Shown here in pieces: positions 34,133 to 45,292 of a DNA stretch of 64,000 bases (its first letter is position 1; every line of letters begins with the position of its first letter). The notes beneath the pieces are model-generated. The model ran no database searches. It was given only the letters and a program-made list of their open reading frames with translations, and had not been told where the DNA came from. Made by a program: the position numbers and the translations under genes. Source of the DNA: Skeletonema tropicum (lineage: Eukaryota > Bacillariophyta > Thalassiosirophyceae > Thalassiosirales > Thalassiosiraceae); contig CM074129.1 of the NCBI GenBank assembly GCA_037178625.1, positions 2,976,001 through 3,040,000 of the forward strand, in the 5' to 3' direction.

Positions 34133-36268
34133 ATGTTGCGGAGACTAGCGGCACCCGTTGCCATCATCCTCTGCGTGCTGTCTTTCATAATATCAAGCTG
34201 CAGCGCCTTTCAAAAACGCGAGGATCCTCATGGCAAAACAATCATCGCATATTACGCATCATGGCAGATCTACGACCGGGAGGGTTTGGCAAAACCAGTT
34301 AATTTAGACTACAGCAAATTCACACGGCTAAACTTTGCCTTCTTTCAACCAACTGTACACGGAGACATATATGGCACAGATGTTTGGGGAGATCCGATGG
34401 CTCTGTTCGGAGATTGGGATTGGTCCGGCACAGGGGAAACGCATTGCCATTGGGGTGCGCCTGGTGAACCCCCGGTTTGCGGTCAGCACCATTATCACAC
34501 TGGACTTATAAGCTTATCGCATCGGAATGGAGTTGAGGTGTATCCTTCAATTGGCGGGTGGACTCTCTCGGCAAACTTTCCAACAATGGCGGCAAGTCCT
34601 GCGGCTAGGCAAACTTTTGCACAGAATTGTGCCAAGCTCGTCCAACATTACGGCTTTGATGGGGTGGATATTGACTGGGAATATCCAACATATGCTGCCC
34701 ATGGGTAAGAAAAATGTTGTGCTCTTTGCAATATGTAACCTACGTCAATGTTGTGACTAATCAATTTTTTTCTTTGATCAATCTCCACAGAGGTGGCCCT
34801 GATGATACTGTGAACTATAACCTTCTAATGCGAGCTATCCGTGATGAATTGGATGTTCTCGGCCAGGCAAACAATCGGTTTTATGGGCTCACTGCAGCGA
34901 TGCCATGTGGCCCAGACCTCATTAACGGGATCGATTTGGGTACGATGAAAGACATCCTTACAGAATTTAACTTGATGACATACGACTTGCATGGAAGCTG
35001 GAGCCCCAAAACTGGTCCGAATGCACCCTTGTACGACTTCCCAGGGAGTCCTGAATTGTCAGTACATGGGTGCACAGAGAATTTCTTGAAAGGAGGTGTG
35101 AGGAAAGATCAAATGTGAGTTTTGTTCTGATTTATGCACATGTTGTTGCTACTGTACAAGGCTAACACGTGCCATCTTGTCGTCCTACTTTTAGCAATAT
35201 TGGGCTACCGTTCTATGGAAGGAGCTTCCTCGCGAACATGGGGACTACACTAGACGGTTTGGACCAAACATATGCAACTGGAGCAGCAGACGACAACACA
35301 TGGGCAGATGATGAAGGCACGCCTCAGTATTTCAACATCATGGCGAAGATATCCCAATTTTCGAGTGTCCGTCACGAACAAACGAAAACACAATTTGCAT
35401 ACAATAGTCTAGGATTAGTCTCGTATGATGATGAACTTGCTATTTGCGATAAGGCAGAGTATAACGTGGACAATGACTTACTCGGTTTCATTATTTGGGA
35501 GATATCCGGTAAGTCATATGACTCAAAGATTCTGTGTTGAGGTTTCGTAAGATTCTCTTGACCTAAAATTCTATCTCTATTCTCTTTGCACCGATAACAG
35601 GTGATCTCATGCCAGATTTAAGTACGCCTCTTTTGAATGCATTAAATGACAGATTGAATAATCCAAACGTTCGGTGCGATGGTGGTAGCGGCGGTGAGAT
35701 GGTGCAAACCTCCGTTGAAATACAAGCACCTGTACTGACAGCAGACCCAACACAGCTACCCACTCGGAAACCATCATTTCCACCTACAAAGGAACCAACA
35801 AGAGAGCCAATTAGACAGCCAACAAAGAAACCATCAAAGCAGCCTGTTGAGGAGCAACCAGACACAATAAATTACGGTGGAGAGGGAACAGATTTCATGG
35901 AAATATCTGATGTAAGTGACGAATTCCTCTACTTTCCATATTTTGAAGGTGACACAGCGGAATGCAGAAACGACCATGATAACAAGCCTGAATATATCAC
36001 ACAAAACATGTTTTTATTGGAAGGCGAGTGTTGCGAAACATACTATTTGCCTGATGTGGTCGAAGAGTGTAAGACAAGCAGCTACGCTCAACAACTGTTC
36101 TATCCTAATTTTGAGGAGACCTCATGCGTGAACGATGGCAAGCAACCTGATTGGATGGCAGGGAATTACCTAACAAAAAATCACTGGCTATGCTGCCATA
36201 ACTTTTTCTCTTACAATGAGAAGCTGCTTGATGAGTGCGTCGGGGAACTCGAGTGTGCAGACTGCTAG
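34133..36268 (+). CDS. secreted GH18 chitinase with Cys-rich C-terminal repeats
   Basis: Four exons, 34133..34704, 34791..35114, 35195..35508 and 35601..36268, give 625 residues; every junction has GT-AG borders and a matching phase. A signal peptide (LAAPVAIILCVLSFIISSCSA) starts at the ATG at 34133. The GH18 barrel shows YYASW, SIGGWT, the catalytic FDGVDIDWEYP with Glu as acid, an INIGLPFYGRSF strand and a closing GFIIWEISGD. A Thr/Pro/Lys-rich linker (PTRKPSFPPTKEPT) follows, and then two Cys-rich repeats (FPYFEGDTAEC and YPNFEETSC, each ending near CC), seen in many diatom secreted proteins. It should hydrolyse chitin outside the cell. Thalassiosirales make chitin fibres, so remodelling of its own chitin is likely. 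Confidence 0.93.
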
Positions 36269-36331
36269 CAGATAAAATTACTTCCAACTTATTTATATAC
36301 TCCAGAGAAGCATTGACCTATTTACTCCATC

Positions 36332-39300
36332 CTAGTGCCATGTCTTTTGTTGTAGAACTGGGTTGCGGTACATGAAGCTCGCTTCTTCGTCCTGAGCAGA
36401 AAGCCTGGCTTCTGGTATCAATGACACCTCCTCTTCTGCCACTACCTTTATCGGGAGTTCAAGTGAGTGTACAATGAATCTTCTTGTTATTGCTTTGTCT
36501 ACAATGTACACGATAAAAATCATTACGAGTAAGAAGCAGATTGCCAAATTAGCAAAGTTCTTGATAGCTAACATGCCAGCAAAGATAGTGACGGAGGTGT
36601 AACATGAAACTAATGTCATTCTAGACCAATGATAAAATCGCGTTCCACCCGATTCAAATGGTTGACGATACACGAAGAGTGCTGATAATTAGGAAAAGAA
36701 TGTGTGAGTTAAAATATGAACAATCGATTACATAGCAGGCAGTGAATGCAATAGTAGCGACGCACCGTTGTGAGTATTTATTTTGCTCGCTATCCAAAAA
36801 TACATTGCGCATACGCCAAGCCTGGAGAGAAGTTTGTGTGAGTAGAAGAGCGAATTGAAATAGCAATGCAATTTGTAACAACTTACATTAATGGACAAAT
36901 GAAGCCAAAAATCATTCCAATCATCAAACAATATGAAAGCGTGGGCGCGTAGAATCCGAATACAAATGACCTTTCATACAAAGGGGGTTCCTTCAAGGAA
37001 TCCAAATATCGTCTGCTCTTTGAGTTAACGTCAATCAAGGGTCTTTTGACAGCCTGTTTTATGAGACTTCTCCACTGCAAGAGCTGGAGCATTGTCTCTT
37101 GCCCGGCAACTTGTATTACCAAGTTGATAAGAACGGCACTTTGGCGCACTGAATTCGGTAGACATTGAGAATAGGTGACACAGTGAGGGATGATTACTAC
37201 TTGTGTTTTGAGCCGACAACAACCACGAACAACCTCCATTCCAAAAGATGGTCATAAACAACTAACACGCAATTCAGAAACGAAAATACTACATACCTAT
37301 CCCAGTTGAAAGCACAATCCAGACAGCTTGAGGATTTGCACTGAAACACTGGACTGAATCAATCAAGTTCACGTTGAAAAAGATGAAAAAGATGTTGGCA
37401 ATTCGGTATCCTGTGCTCCATTTCATTACGAATTCATCAACCTAGAGACCAGCAATTAGAGAGGTTTAGAGCTGACAAGAGATGATACTTCATCACGACA
37501 TTAACACTTGACCTTACCTTTGACATTGATTTGAACCGGATGACTCTATCTGCAAACCACAAGAATATGGAAGGAAGCCATAGTAGGACGAGAAATACCA
37601 ACAACCCTTTTAGATAGTCCACCTGTGGCAATCCAACACCGTTTGCAACAACATTCGAAAATTTCGAAATCCAGGTGACAACGACCCCCCAGCACGCTAA
37701 CCCAATCAGCAAGATGAACTCTGAAATACTTTCTCTATATTCAATTGTCTGATAATCCATACACATGTTTGACCAAATGATATCTCGCGGATCGGGAGCG
37801 TCATTTGTGACCATCCAATAAGGTTCATCTGCCAGGTTACACTGTACGGCTACTCAAAAAAAGCAATGTGTGAATGATCAGAGATTAAAGAACATGAAAC
37901 GATTGCAGCCCTCTTTTCTTACCCCATTGCTTCGCAGCAAATGTTTTGAATTCGACAATGCCACAACTAGATGAGAACTGATTCGAGCTTATCAGTGCAC
38001 GGACATGTGAAGGGAAGAGTCGATACAGTGTGTTGATACTAAAAAGCTTTGGGTCAACTTTCCCCTCTTGTTGGCATTTTTTCTTGCCTACGTTGCTTGC
38101 TCGTTTCTCGACAATTGCGCTGTATTCTGTGTCAATTAAAGTGTTCACTTCAAGTAATTCACTTTCATAGTATGCTTTCATACCTTTCTTCTCTCCAAAA
38201 CAAAGCCTACCGGTCTGGATCTGGAACACAATTAGCAATACCTGCAAAACAGACGAAATTAAACTCAGCACAGTTCCACGTACCTTTGGCTCATCAAGTT
38301 TGGTTTTGGTGTTTTTCCAGCACCTGTATCGATGAAGTGAGTCTGCATTTTCGTATTGAACAATTAGATTTTTTCGCTCGCCAACCAGAGCCTCCAATTT
38401 CGATGTCTCTACCAGCATTTCTGCACGTTCTATCTGGTTTGGAAATAATCTGTTGAATGTATCAAACAAAGCAACATCGGTTCGACATTCATCTGGAACA
38501 CATTCGACGATACAAGTCTTTTGATACTTCCTCTGAATTGAGTTGTTGTGGTAAAAGTGTCGCGTACCGCATGCAAGAAATTCATGACGCAACTGAATAA
38601 ATACTTCCCACTCGATCCACAATCGCCGTAATACGTAGAGAAAGAATACGACTGAGAATACCAACACCACCCAAATCAGTCGAGACCCATTCTCAATGTT
38701 GTTGATTGTATTGGAAAGATAATTATTCCTTGAGGAGCCTTCTCCAGCAGAATAGTACACTGGCAGCACCGCAACGCATGCTACCAAGAATGGATAATAC
38801 GTCAAATCGAATCCCAATCTCGCAAAGCGTATCAAGAGGTATATATCTAACCCAACAAAATGCAACAGCTTCTTCTCAGGCTCTGTCAAGGAAATATCGT
38901 TGTCGTCGCAAGCGGTCCGTCTAAACAGTAGGTTGAAGCGTCTTACGATTGCTGGGAACCAAAAGAAGTGGCTTATGTATGGAAGAGCATTGCTCCAAAC
39001 ATGGAATCCAGGAGGCATGAACAAGTACACAAGCCTGTATGGATAGGACATCTTCTTTGTCTTCCTGCTCTCATCACAACTCTCATCACAATTCAAATCT
39101 ACACCTCCAGACTTGGATCCATTAGCAAAAGTCTCTTCTGCAGCTCTAAATGCAAGAGACTCTGGGTCAGCTTCAGAGCTGCCTTGCTCATTTACACAGG
39201 TACCAATAGTCTCTTCTATTTCTTCTATGGAATCGCCCACATTCAAACCTTCCTCAGCTCTAAATGCGAGAGACTCTGGGTCAGCTTCAGTGCTGCCTTG

Positions 39301-40284
39301 CTCATTTACACAGGTACCAATAGTCTCTTCTATTTCTTCTATGGAATCGCCCACATTCAAACCTTCCTCAGCTCTAAATCCTAGAGACTCTGGGTCAGCT
39401 TCAGAGCTGCCTTGCTCATTTACACAGGTGTCAATAGTCTCTTCTATTTCTCCTGAGGAATCACCTAAGCCTTCAGCAGGAAATAAGTCATCGATAGTTT
39501 TACTCCACTGAAATTCAAATCGTTTTGCAATCACCTCCTCATCCAAAGTATAATCATGTCCAGGATAATATTCATATCCATCTTCATCTACGAACAATTC
39601 TTCATTTCTTACATTCTTGAGCTTTCTCTTCTTACAAAAGCAACAATTAGTATGATACCAACCCGAGCGGCAGCAAGTGAAATGACCGTGCTCTTCACGT
39701 TTCTTTCTTGCTTCGTCGGCTGCTTTGGAGTATCGAACATACTTGTGGTCAAGATTTATAAAGAGTAATTCTAGTATAGATGGTTTCACCTTCCAGCATG
39801 TCTTTTTCTTCTTTTTACCACCAGCTGGATCATCATCATCACATCCTGTCCAAAGACTTCGACTTAGCATAAGCGGAGGCGGAGTCCTATCAGGCTCCTT
39901 GAGGCGTTTTCTATCATATACATATTTTCCAATGATAGGATCACGTCGGAAGAACTCATATCCGATTGCACAGAGCGCGGCCACGGTAGAAGCTACAGTG
40001 GATGTCAACTTGACAGCTTGCCACGTAATTTCTAATGTTTGATCACTGGTAGCAGTTGCATTGATGCAATCTTGCTGCAAGTAACGCATGTTGTCTTCTG
40101 ATTCATCGAATGCAGTGCTGTTGTTTTGGTGTCGGTGCGTTGCCAAAAGAATCGACAGCACGAAGATTGAAAGAGGTGCGAGTATTGCGACTGTCGAGAT
40201 GACAGTCATTGAAGTGGTGTGGTATGGTATCGATGCATCATCTCCGGTGGAATGAGGCTTTGATAACGCCATTGCCGCCGCCAT
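36332..40284 (-). CDS. OSCA/TMEM63 (CSC1-like) mechanosensitive cation channel
   Basis: Seven exons: complement(37923..40284, 37518..37849, 37297..37441, 37201..37261, 36887..37148, 36766..36821, 36332..36681). The protein has about 1,175-1,190 residues. Early transmembrane segments flank an acidic and Cys-rich cytosolic insert. Then come the family regions: YLLIRFARLGFDLTYYPFLV, CIVECVPDECR, the RRM-like CGIVEFKTFAAKQWA, APDPRDIIWSNM and several TM helices including SYCLMIGMIFGFICPL. These proteins are Ca2+-permeable channels gated by membrane tension or osmotic stress. I start at ATG 40284; the longer frame begins with TTG and runs into the neighbour. Joining exons 37201..37261 and 36887..37148 needs one base fewer, possibly in AAAA at 37206-37209. 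A 42-nt in-frame segment looks like an intron, and the insert holds three 38-residue repeats. Confidence 0.85.
38242..38283 (-). other. possible 42-nt in-frame mini-intron within the OSCA gene
   Basis: On the minus strand the segment begins GTACGT and ends TCTGTTTTGCAG, with a branch-site-like ctgagttt in between. Its length is a multiple of three and it has no stop, so it can be read as 14 residues or removed without a frame change. It falls just after LDEPK, within the cytosolic loop. Confidence 0.5.
39143..39484. repeat. three 114-bp tandem repeats within the OSCA coding region
   Basis: The word gctctaaatg recurs at 39143, 39257 and 39371, exactly 114 bp apart. Each unit encodes 38 residues of the acidic type EEIEETIGTCVNEQGS. 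The copies differ at only a few bases, so the expansion is recent and may vary in length between strains. Confidence 0.9.
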
Positions 40285-40685
40285 CTTTGCACCAATAAGT
40301 ACCTCTCTAGAGTGATGAGATTGTGGCAATAGGATAGAAGTCTTAGTAAGTGTGTGAGAGCAAGGGCGTAACGCTGGCGTAACGAGATTGTGGTGGCAGT
40401 AGGTGCAGTACAATAAGCTAGGAGTAGTATCGTACAATGGCACCATTTTGACCATCTTTGATTTTGCGCGCACTGTCGTAACGGAAAACGGGTTCTGTTC
40501 CCGCCATCTTAGAAGAAGATTATCATCACGCGCATGCTGAATGAAGAGATAGATAGAGGTAGGAATCACACTTGTGAGTGTTGTAATAGTTAATAGTCCC
40601 CTCTCGACTCGAGTGTATCGACTTGAACGCGTGAGTGCCCTTTCCAGTTCTGAAAGAAGGAGGTCCACGTTGACCGTTCGTTCCA
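40285..40685. promoter_or_regulatory. divergent promoter, OSCA-like channel / CCDC39
   Basis: These 401 bp separate two genes transcribed away from each other. An open minus-strand frame without ATG crosses the region, as the extension of the channel gene. I see no named promoter element. Confidence 0.35.
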
Positions 40686-43100
40686 ATGGAAAACGATCGC
40701 AATGCAGTCAATCGCCGACTTGAAGAAATTCAAGATATTCGCATTGATAACACGAATACGAATAAAGGAAAGCAGTACGATGCCGCACACCAACTTGACC
40801 CGTCTTCCTTGTCATCATCCGAGCTACCTTCTAAAATGAAAAGTCGTCCAATAAAGGCTGTTAAGAATAAGGTCGAGACCAAAGAGGAAGACGAGGTATA
40901 CGTGCCTAGATGGAACAGCAGCGCAGCCAGGCCTCTCGCAGATGCGGATGGGAGTGATGAAACCTCAGTGATCGATCAACTTCCCTCGCTATCAACAGAT
41001 GAACTGCCACACTTTGCTGATGAGGAATCTATCGCATTACATAATGAAATCAAGCTTTTAGAGCAGCGACGGGACGACGCAGCCCGTTTGGCCAAGTCGT
41101 ACAGAGAGCGGGCGGATATCACTAACGATCGTCTCCAAGGCATACGACAAGAGATTGATCATACAAATTCACTTGTTGCTGCAAAGAAGAATGAAATTGA
41201 TACCGAAGAGCATTTGGCATCATTGTCAGACAGAGAATTTGGTCAGTGTTCACGAGATTGTTCCAAACTTGATGACGATATTGAAACCAAACAAAAGACT
41301 ATCACACGTTCCAAAAAAGAGATTGCCGTGGCAAAAGATGAGCTTGAGAAGCTTAGGACTGATCTCAATTGGAATCAAGAAGAGCTTGAGCAATGGGCGA
41401 AGGCAGCTACAAAGAAGGAGGAAGAAAATCTTGCAATGCAGAAGTACACATTGGTGGACGATCTCAAAATTAAAGAGCTGGCCTTGGTAATAGAGGACCT
41501 GACCAAGCTTTCGGTGGAGAAGAAGTCGATGCTGGACAATGAAGTGACTGAGACTCGTTCGAGTCAAACCGAGTTGGATAAACTGGCCGAGCGATTCAAG
41601 ACTCGACATGATGAACGGCGGCAGCTGATACAGCAATGGAAATATACCATTGAGTCAATGAATAATAGAGATGCAACTATTAACAAAGTGGCAACACAGT
41701 ATGCTGACTTTACTCAAAAGGAAGCTGATTGTAGGAACTCTGTAAAGGAATACAGGAAAAGTTATGAATTGCTCCAACAAGAAAAACATGACTCTGAGAA
41801 GGACATAAACAATAGAGAACGCTCCCTTAGGGCGAAGCGGCAGGAGCTGTCTTCCCTTCAAGCCAAGGAACGCTCGTTGTCTGACGAGATCAATTCACTT
41901 AACAGTGAAAATACAATATTGGCAGCTACTATAGAAAACAAGAGAGCAGAGGAAAAGAGGGCACTTTCTGGCCTCGAACAAGCACAGATGCAAGTTGAAG
42001 CACTGACGAACCAGCTTGAACAGATAAGGAATGATTTATCAAGCGAAATGGACGGGGCCACCTCAAAAGAGCGTGTAGTAGAAGAGATCGAGGTCCTGTT
42101 GGCCACACGTGAAAAGGAACTTGGCCAGGCCGAGAAAAAAATGATGAGTCTCAAACAGAAAATGTACAAAGACTCGCAAAAGCTCGCAGATCTTCGACAG
42201 CAAGAGGCGGACTTGATTGCAGAAGTCAAAGGAACACAGGCCAATATCAAGAATTATGCCTCCAAGATCAGCGAGTTGGAGTATAAACTAGCACGGCAAG
42301 ATGAAATTCTAGACAATGCTACATTTCAGCTCGAGCAGGTCGAGAAGAAAGTAGCTCGTGGACTTGGAGTACGGTCAAATGAGGAGCAGGTACAACTCAA
42401 GTCTCGGATTGAAGATCTTGAGAAGGAGCTAGAGTTAGAGAAGCAAAAGAAGACGGAATTGCTTCAGCAACAGCGGAAGGTAGCTGTTGAGCTACGTAGC
42501 TGGAACAAGAAGCATGATCTTGCTCAATTGAAGTGCGACGAAACTACGCAAAAGATTGATTACATTGGTTTGGAAATATTTGCATGCGAAACAAGTCTCA
42601 AGAACATTGTTTCTAAGAAGGAAGAAACAATGGTCTCGCGAGATGTACTGCTGTTAGATGTACGCCGTCTCAGAGACTCTCTTCGTGATGTGTTGGAAGA
42701 GCTATATGAGGTAGAAAAACAAAGGAGAGAGTCAAAGTCTGTGATCAAGGAAAAGAAGGAAGAAGCCCATGGCATCAATGAAGCTAAAAGATGTGAGCTT
42801 CGTGTCTCCAAGGATGAACATCACAAAGCAGCAATGGATCTTGGAAAGGTGAAACTGATGTTGGAGAAGACAAAGTCAAAGTATGAAACGATTACTTCGA
42901 TGAATAGCAAGGGAAATTATGAGTCTCCAGAGTTCAAGCTAATCTTGGCAGCCCAAAGACGAGAGGAGTTGCAGCAAGAGGGAGACAAGCTTGATGAAAC
43001 CATCATGAGGAAAGAAAAGGAGATACATAAAATGAAGTTGACTTTGGAACAACTGAAGCAGACCAACTCTATTGCGCGGAAACAAGCACGTAAAAAATGA
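40686..43100 (+). CDS. CCDC39: CCDC39/FAP59-like axonemal ruler coiled-coil protein
   Basis: This single-exon gene of 804 residues is almost wholly coiled coil from about residue 115. The C-terminal part (KYETITSMN, then ESPEFKLILAAQRREELQQEGDKLDETI and EIHKMKLTLEQL) closely follows the conserved end of CCDC39/FAP59 as I recall it (AAQEKEELQREGD...LD; EI.ALENTLQ). CCDC39 with CCDC40 forms the 96-nm molecular ruler along doublet microtubules and sets inner dynein arm and radial spoke positions. The human protein is about 940 residues; this one stops soon after the conserved block, so the C-terminal extension is missing. The N-terminal 100 residues are disordered. It implies motile flagella, in diatoms the sperm of centric species, so expression during sexual stages is expected. 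Confidence 0.75.
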   Translation: MENDRNAVNRRLEEIQDIRIDNTNTNKGKQYDAAHQLDPSSLSSSELPSKMKSRPIKAVKNKVETKEEDEVYVPRWNSSAARPLADADGSDETSVIDQLPSLSTDELPHFADEESIALHNEIKLLEQRRDDAARLAKSYRERADITNDRLQGIRQEIDHTNSLVAAKKNEIDTEEHLASLSDREFGQCSRDCSKLDDDIETKQKTITRSKKEIAVAKDELEKLRTDLNWNQEELEQWAKAATKKEEENLAMQKYTLVDDLKIKELALVIEDLTKLSVEKKSMLDNEVTETRSSQTELDKLAERFKTRHDERRQLIQQWKYTIESMNNRDATINKVATQYADFTQKEADCRNSVKEYRKSYELLQQEKHDSEKDINNRERSLRAKRQELSSLQAKERSLSDEINSLNSENTILAATIENKRAEEKRALSGLEQAQMQVEALTNQLEQIRNDLSSEMDGATSKERVVEEIEVLLATREKELGQAEKKMMSLKQKMYKDSQKLADLRQQEADLIAEVKGTQANIKNYASKISELEYKLARQDEILDNATFQLEQVEKKVARGLGVRSNEEQVQLKSRIEDLEKELELEKQKKTELLQQQRKVAVELRSWNKKHDLAQLKCDETTQKIDYIGLEIFACETSLKNIVSKKEETMVSRDVLLLDVRRLRDSLRDVLEELYEVEKQRRESKSVIKEKKEEAHGINEAKRCELRVSKDEHHKAAMDLGKVKLMLEKTKSKYETITSMNSKGNYESPEFKLILAAQRREELQQEGDKLDETIMRKEKEIHKMKLTLEQLKQTNSIARKQARKK

Positions 43101-43150
43101 TGAATAATTGATTTGTTGTTTCTTTTACATACTCATGAATTTTAATTCGG

Positions 43151-45064
43151 TTACTCATCTCCGGCTACCGGTGAGTCTGTTGGTACGTATGTGGGCAAAC
43201 TAGTTGGTCCATAAGTTGATGGTGTTTGTGAGGGAACTTCGCTTGGAGATCGGGTTGGAGGTTGAGTTGGCTTTGGTGTCGGATCATTAGTTGGTACTGG
43301 AGTTGGTATTGGAGTTGGTATTGGAGTTGGTATTGGAGTTGGCATCGGAGTTGGTATTGGAGTTGGAGGAGGTGTAGGTGCGACGTTCGGCGGAGGCGTC
43401 GGTGCTTTTGATGGTAATGGAGTTGGTACTTTTGATGGTAATGGAGTAGGAGGAGGAGGTGTAGGTGTGACGTTCGGCGGAGGCGTCGGTGCTTTTGATG
43501 GTAATGAAGTAGGAGGAGGAGGTGTAGGTGTGGCGTTTGGCGGAGGCGTCGGTGCTTTTGATGGCAATGAAGTAGGAGGAGGAGGTGTAGGTGTAACGTT
43601 CGGCGGAGGTGTCGGTGCTTTTGATGGCAATGAAGTAGGAGGAGGAGGTGTAGGTGTAACGTTCGGCGGAGGTGTCGGTGCTTTTGATGGCAATGGAGTA
43701 GGAAGAGGAGGTGTAGGTGTGTCGTTCGGCGGAGGCGTCGGTGCTTTTGATGGCAATGGAGTAGGAAAGGATCCGCCTGAAGGTGTTGGCACATTAGATT
43801 CAGTTGGGGGTGGAGTGTTATCTCCAGTGGGCTGAATAGTAACCAACGTCGGCTTGGCAGAGGAAGTTGTCAATGGCGTAGGTGATGCTGTCCCCACAGG
43901 TGCTTCACTTGCGCTTGGTGCCTTTGAAGTAGGCGTAACGATCGGCGCGTCAGTAGCAGGAGGTAATGTTGGAGATCCAGGCGGAAGAACATTCCCTAAT
44001 GAAATAGAATCAAGCCAAACTGCTCCTAAAATCTGCGGAGGTACCTGCGGTACTGGATCCAAATTGAATGGATTGTATTGATAGCTGAAGTCAACTCTAT
44101 GGGATCCTGGATTCAATGCAACCTGGACTTCTGTGAATTCATTCACATCTGTAATTTGTGCAACAACGGTCACATCGACGTAAACGATGAAAACATCTTG
44201 TGGAGCTAAGACACTCGCCAACACTCGAAACGTCAGTGGCCCTCCTTCATAATTATCACATACTGTCAGCGTTGCATTTGATACTTGTAGCACTGCACTA
44301 CCGTCAAAGTTTGGACTTTTGATTGAGTATGTTCCAGAGTCACTACTTGTATCGTCTATTGCCCAATTACCATCGCCACCAGTTGTCCACGGTGCTTTTG
44401 GAAAGACATTGTTTGGTGGCTCAAATAGATATGGATTTGGATCGAGTGGGGCACAGAAAGTTTTTGTAGGTTGAGATGTTGCTTTAGGAGTAGGTTCTTG
44501 AGACGACGACATTGGTGGAAGAGTAGGTTGCGTTGCAATCGGTGGCGTTGGGGCGGGTGACACAATCGATGATGTAGGCGTTGGATCGGGCGATAAGGCA
44601 GACGGAGAATAAGTTGGTGACGGCGCCTCAATCTCAACTTTTTCCGACTTGCCCTTCGCCGTCTTTGACTTTCCACTTTTGCCTTTGTTGTCACTTGCTT
44701 TGCCACTTTTTACTTTGCCAGTTTTAGAATCATAAGTTTTCGAATCAGGCTTGCTCCAACCTTCTCCTTCATTGACATCCACAATGGTATCCACACTTAC
44801 AGCAGTACTAGCTTCCCAGCTGTCAATTGATCCTTGGTCGTGCCGAATATTGAATAATCTGTATTTCTCGTTTTCAGTGTCATCCACACTTACGGCAGTA
44901 TTATCATTCCAGCTGTCGATTGGTCTGTACATTCGCTGTTGGTCGTGCCGAAGGTTGAATAATCTGTATTTCTCATTTACATCACGATCAGCTCTACTCA
45001 AGGCAAGAGTTGATAATATGATGAACGGCTTGTAAGACATCATGGATGATCTTGTTCGGATCAT
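43151..45064 (-). CDS. secreted protein with Pro/Thr-rich tandem repeats
   Basis: This single-exon protein has 637 residues from ATG 45064; an ATG at 45043 gives a tighter signal peptide ([18 protein letters not shown]). Two copies of [13 protein letters not shown] followed by IDSW and TAVSVD lie near the N-terminus, then a Lys/Ser/Gly-rich stretch ([14 protein letters not shown]) and Pro/Thr-rich spacers. A globular domain of about 150 residues follows ([20 protein letters not shown] to [10 protein letters not shown]), which looks like a beta-sandwich of the carbohydrate-binding kind. The C-terminal third is repeats of [20 protein letters not shown] and a PTPI run. Lys/Ser-rich and Pro-rich secreted proteins occur in diatom cell walls, so a frustule or extracellular matrix role is plausible but not proven. 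Confidence 0.75.
   Translation of the reverse strand: MIRTRSSMMSYKPFIILSTLALSRADRDVNEKYRLFNLRHDQQRMYRPIDSWNDNTAVSVDDTENEKYRLFNIRHDQGSIDSWEASTAVSVDTIVDVNEGEGWSKPDSKTYDSKTGKVKSGKASDNKGKSGKSKTAKGKSEKVEIEAPSPTYSPSALSPDPTPTSSIVSPAPTPPIATQPTLPPMSSSQEPTPKATSQPTKTFCAPLDPNPYLFEPPNNVFPKAPWTTGGDGNWAIDDTSSDSGTYSIKSPNFDGSAVLQVSNATLTVCDNYEGGPLTFRVLASVLAPQDVFIVYVDVTVVAQITDVNEFTEVQVALNPGSHRVDFSYQYNPFNLDPVPQVPPQILGAVWLDSISLGNVLPPGSPTLPPATDAPIVTPTSKAPSASEAPVGTASPTPLTTSSAKPTLVTIQPTGDNTPPPTESNVPTPSGGSFPTPLPSKAPTPPPNDTPTPPLPTPLPSKAPTPPPNVTPTPPPPTSLPSKAPTPPPNVTPTPPPPTSLPSKAPTPPPNATPTPPPPTSLPSKAPTPPPNVTPTPPPPTPLPSKVPTPLPSKAPTPPPNVAPTPPPTPIPTPMPTPIPTPIPTPIPTPVPTNDPTPKPTQPPTRSPSEVPSQTPSTYGPTSLPTYVPTDSPVAGDE
43295..43770. 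repeat. 63-bp coding minisatellite plus hexamer run
   Basis: Between about 43440 and 43770 a 63-bp unit (21 residues, [11 protein letters not shown] type) is repeated five to six times with few changes. Next to it, near 43295-43365, is a run of the hexamer ggagtt/ggtatt encoding PTPIPT. On the reverse complement the array also gives a Gly-rich open frame, which is only a shadow. Confidence 0.9.
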
Positions 45065-45292
45065 TATCTGGTGTACAAAGGAGTAACTCAACTCTATCCC
45101 CAGCCCTTCTATGGCTGATATTGTTTGACTTGCTTGGATTATTACAACATGAAGCTGGCTCTGTGCTCTCTCAACTCTCGATCAAAAGGAGGAGGCCTTA
45201 TCTTTCCGTTCGAGGAGTCCGTTTGAGCATACCTTTTCTCTTGAATCAGATGTCCATCTCTCCATGAGAAGAATCTATCAATCGCTACTCGC

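Noticed and set aside
43467..43835. Gly-rich plus-strand frame ([10 protein letters not shown] repeats)
   Set aside because: It is the reverse complement of the Pro/Thr repeat of the secreted protein and has no start or domain of its own.
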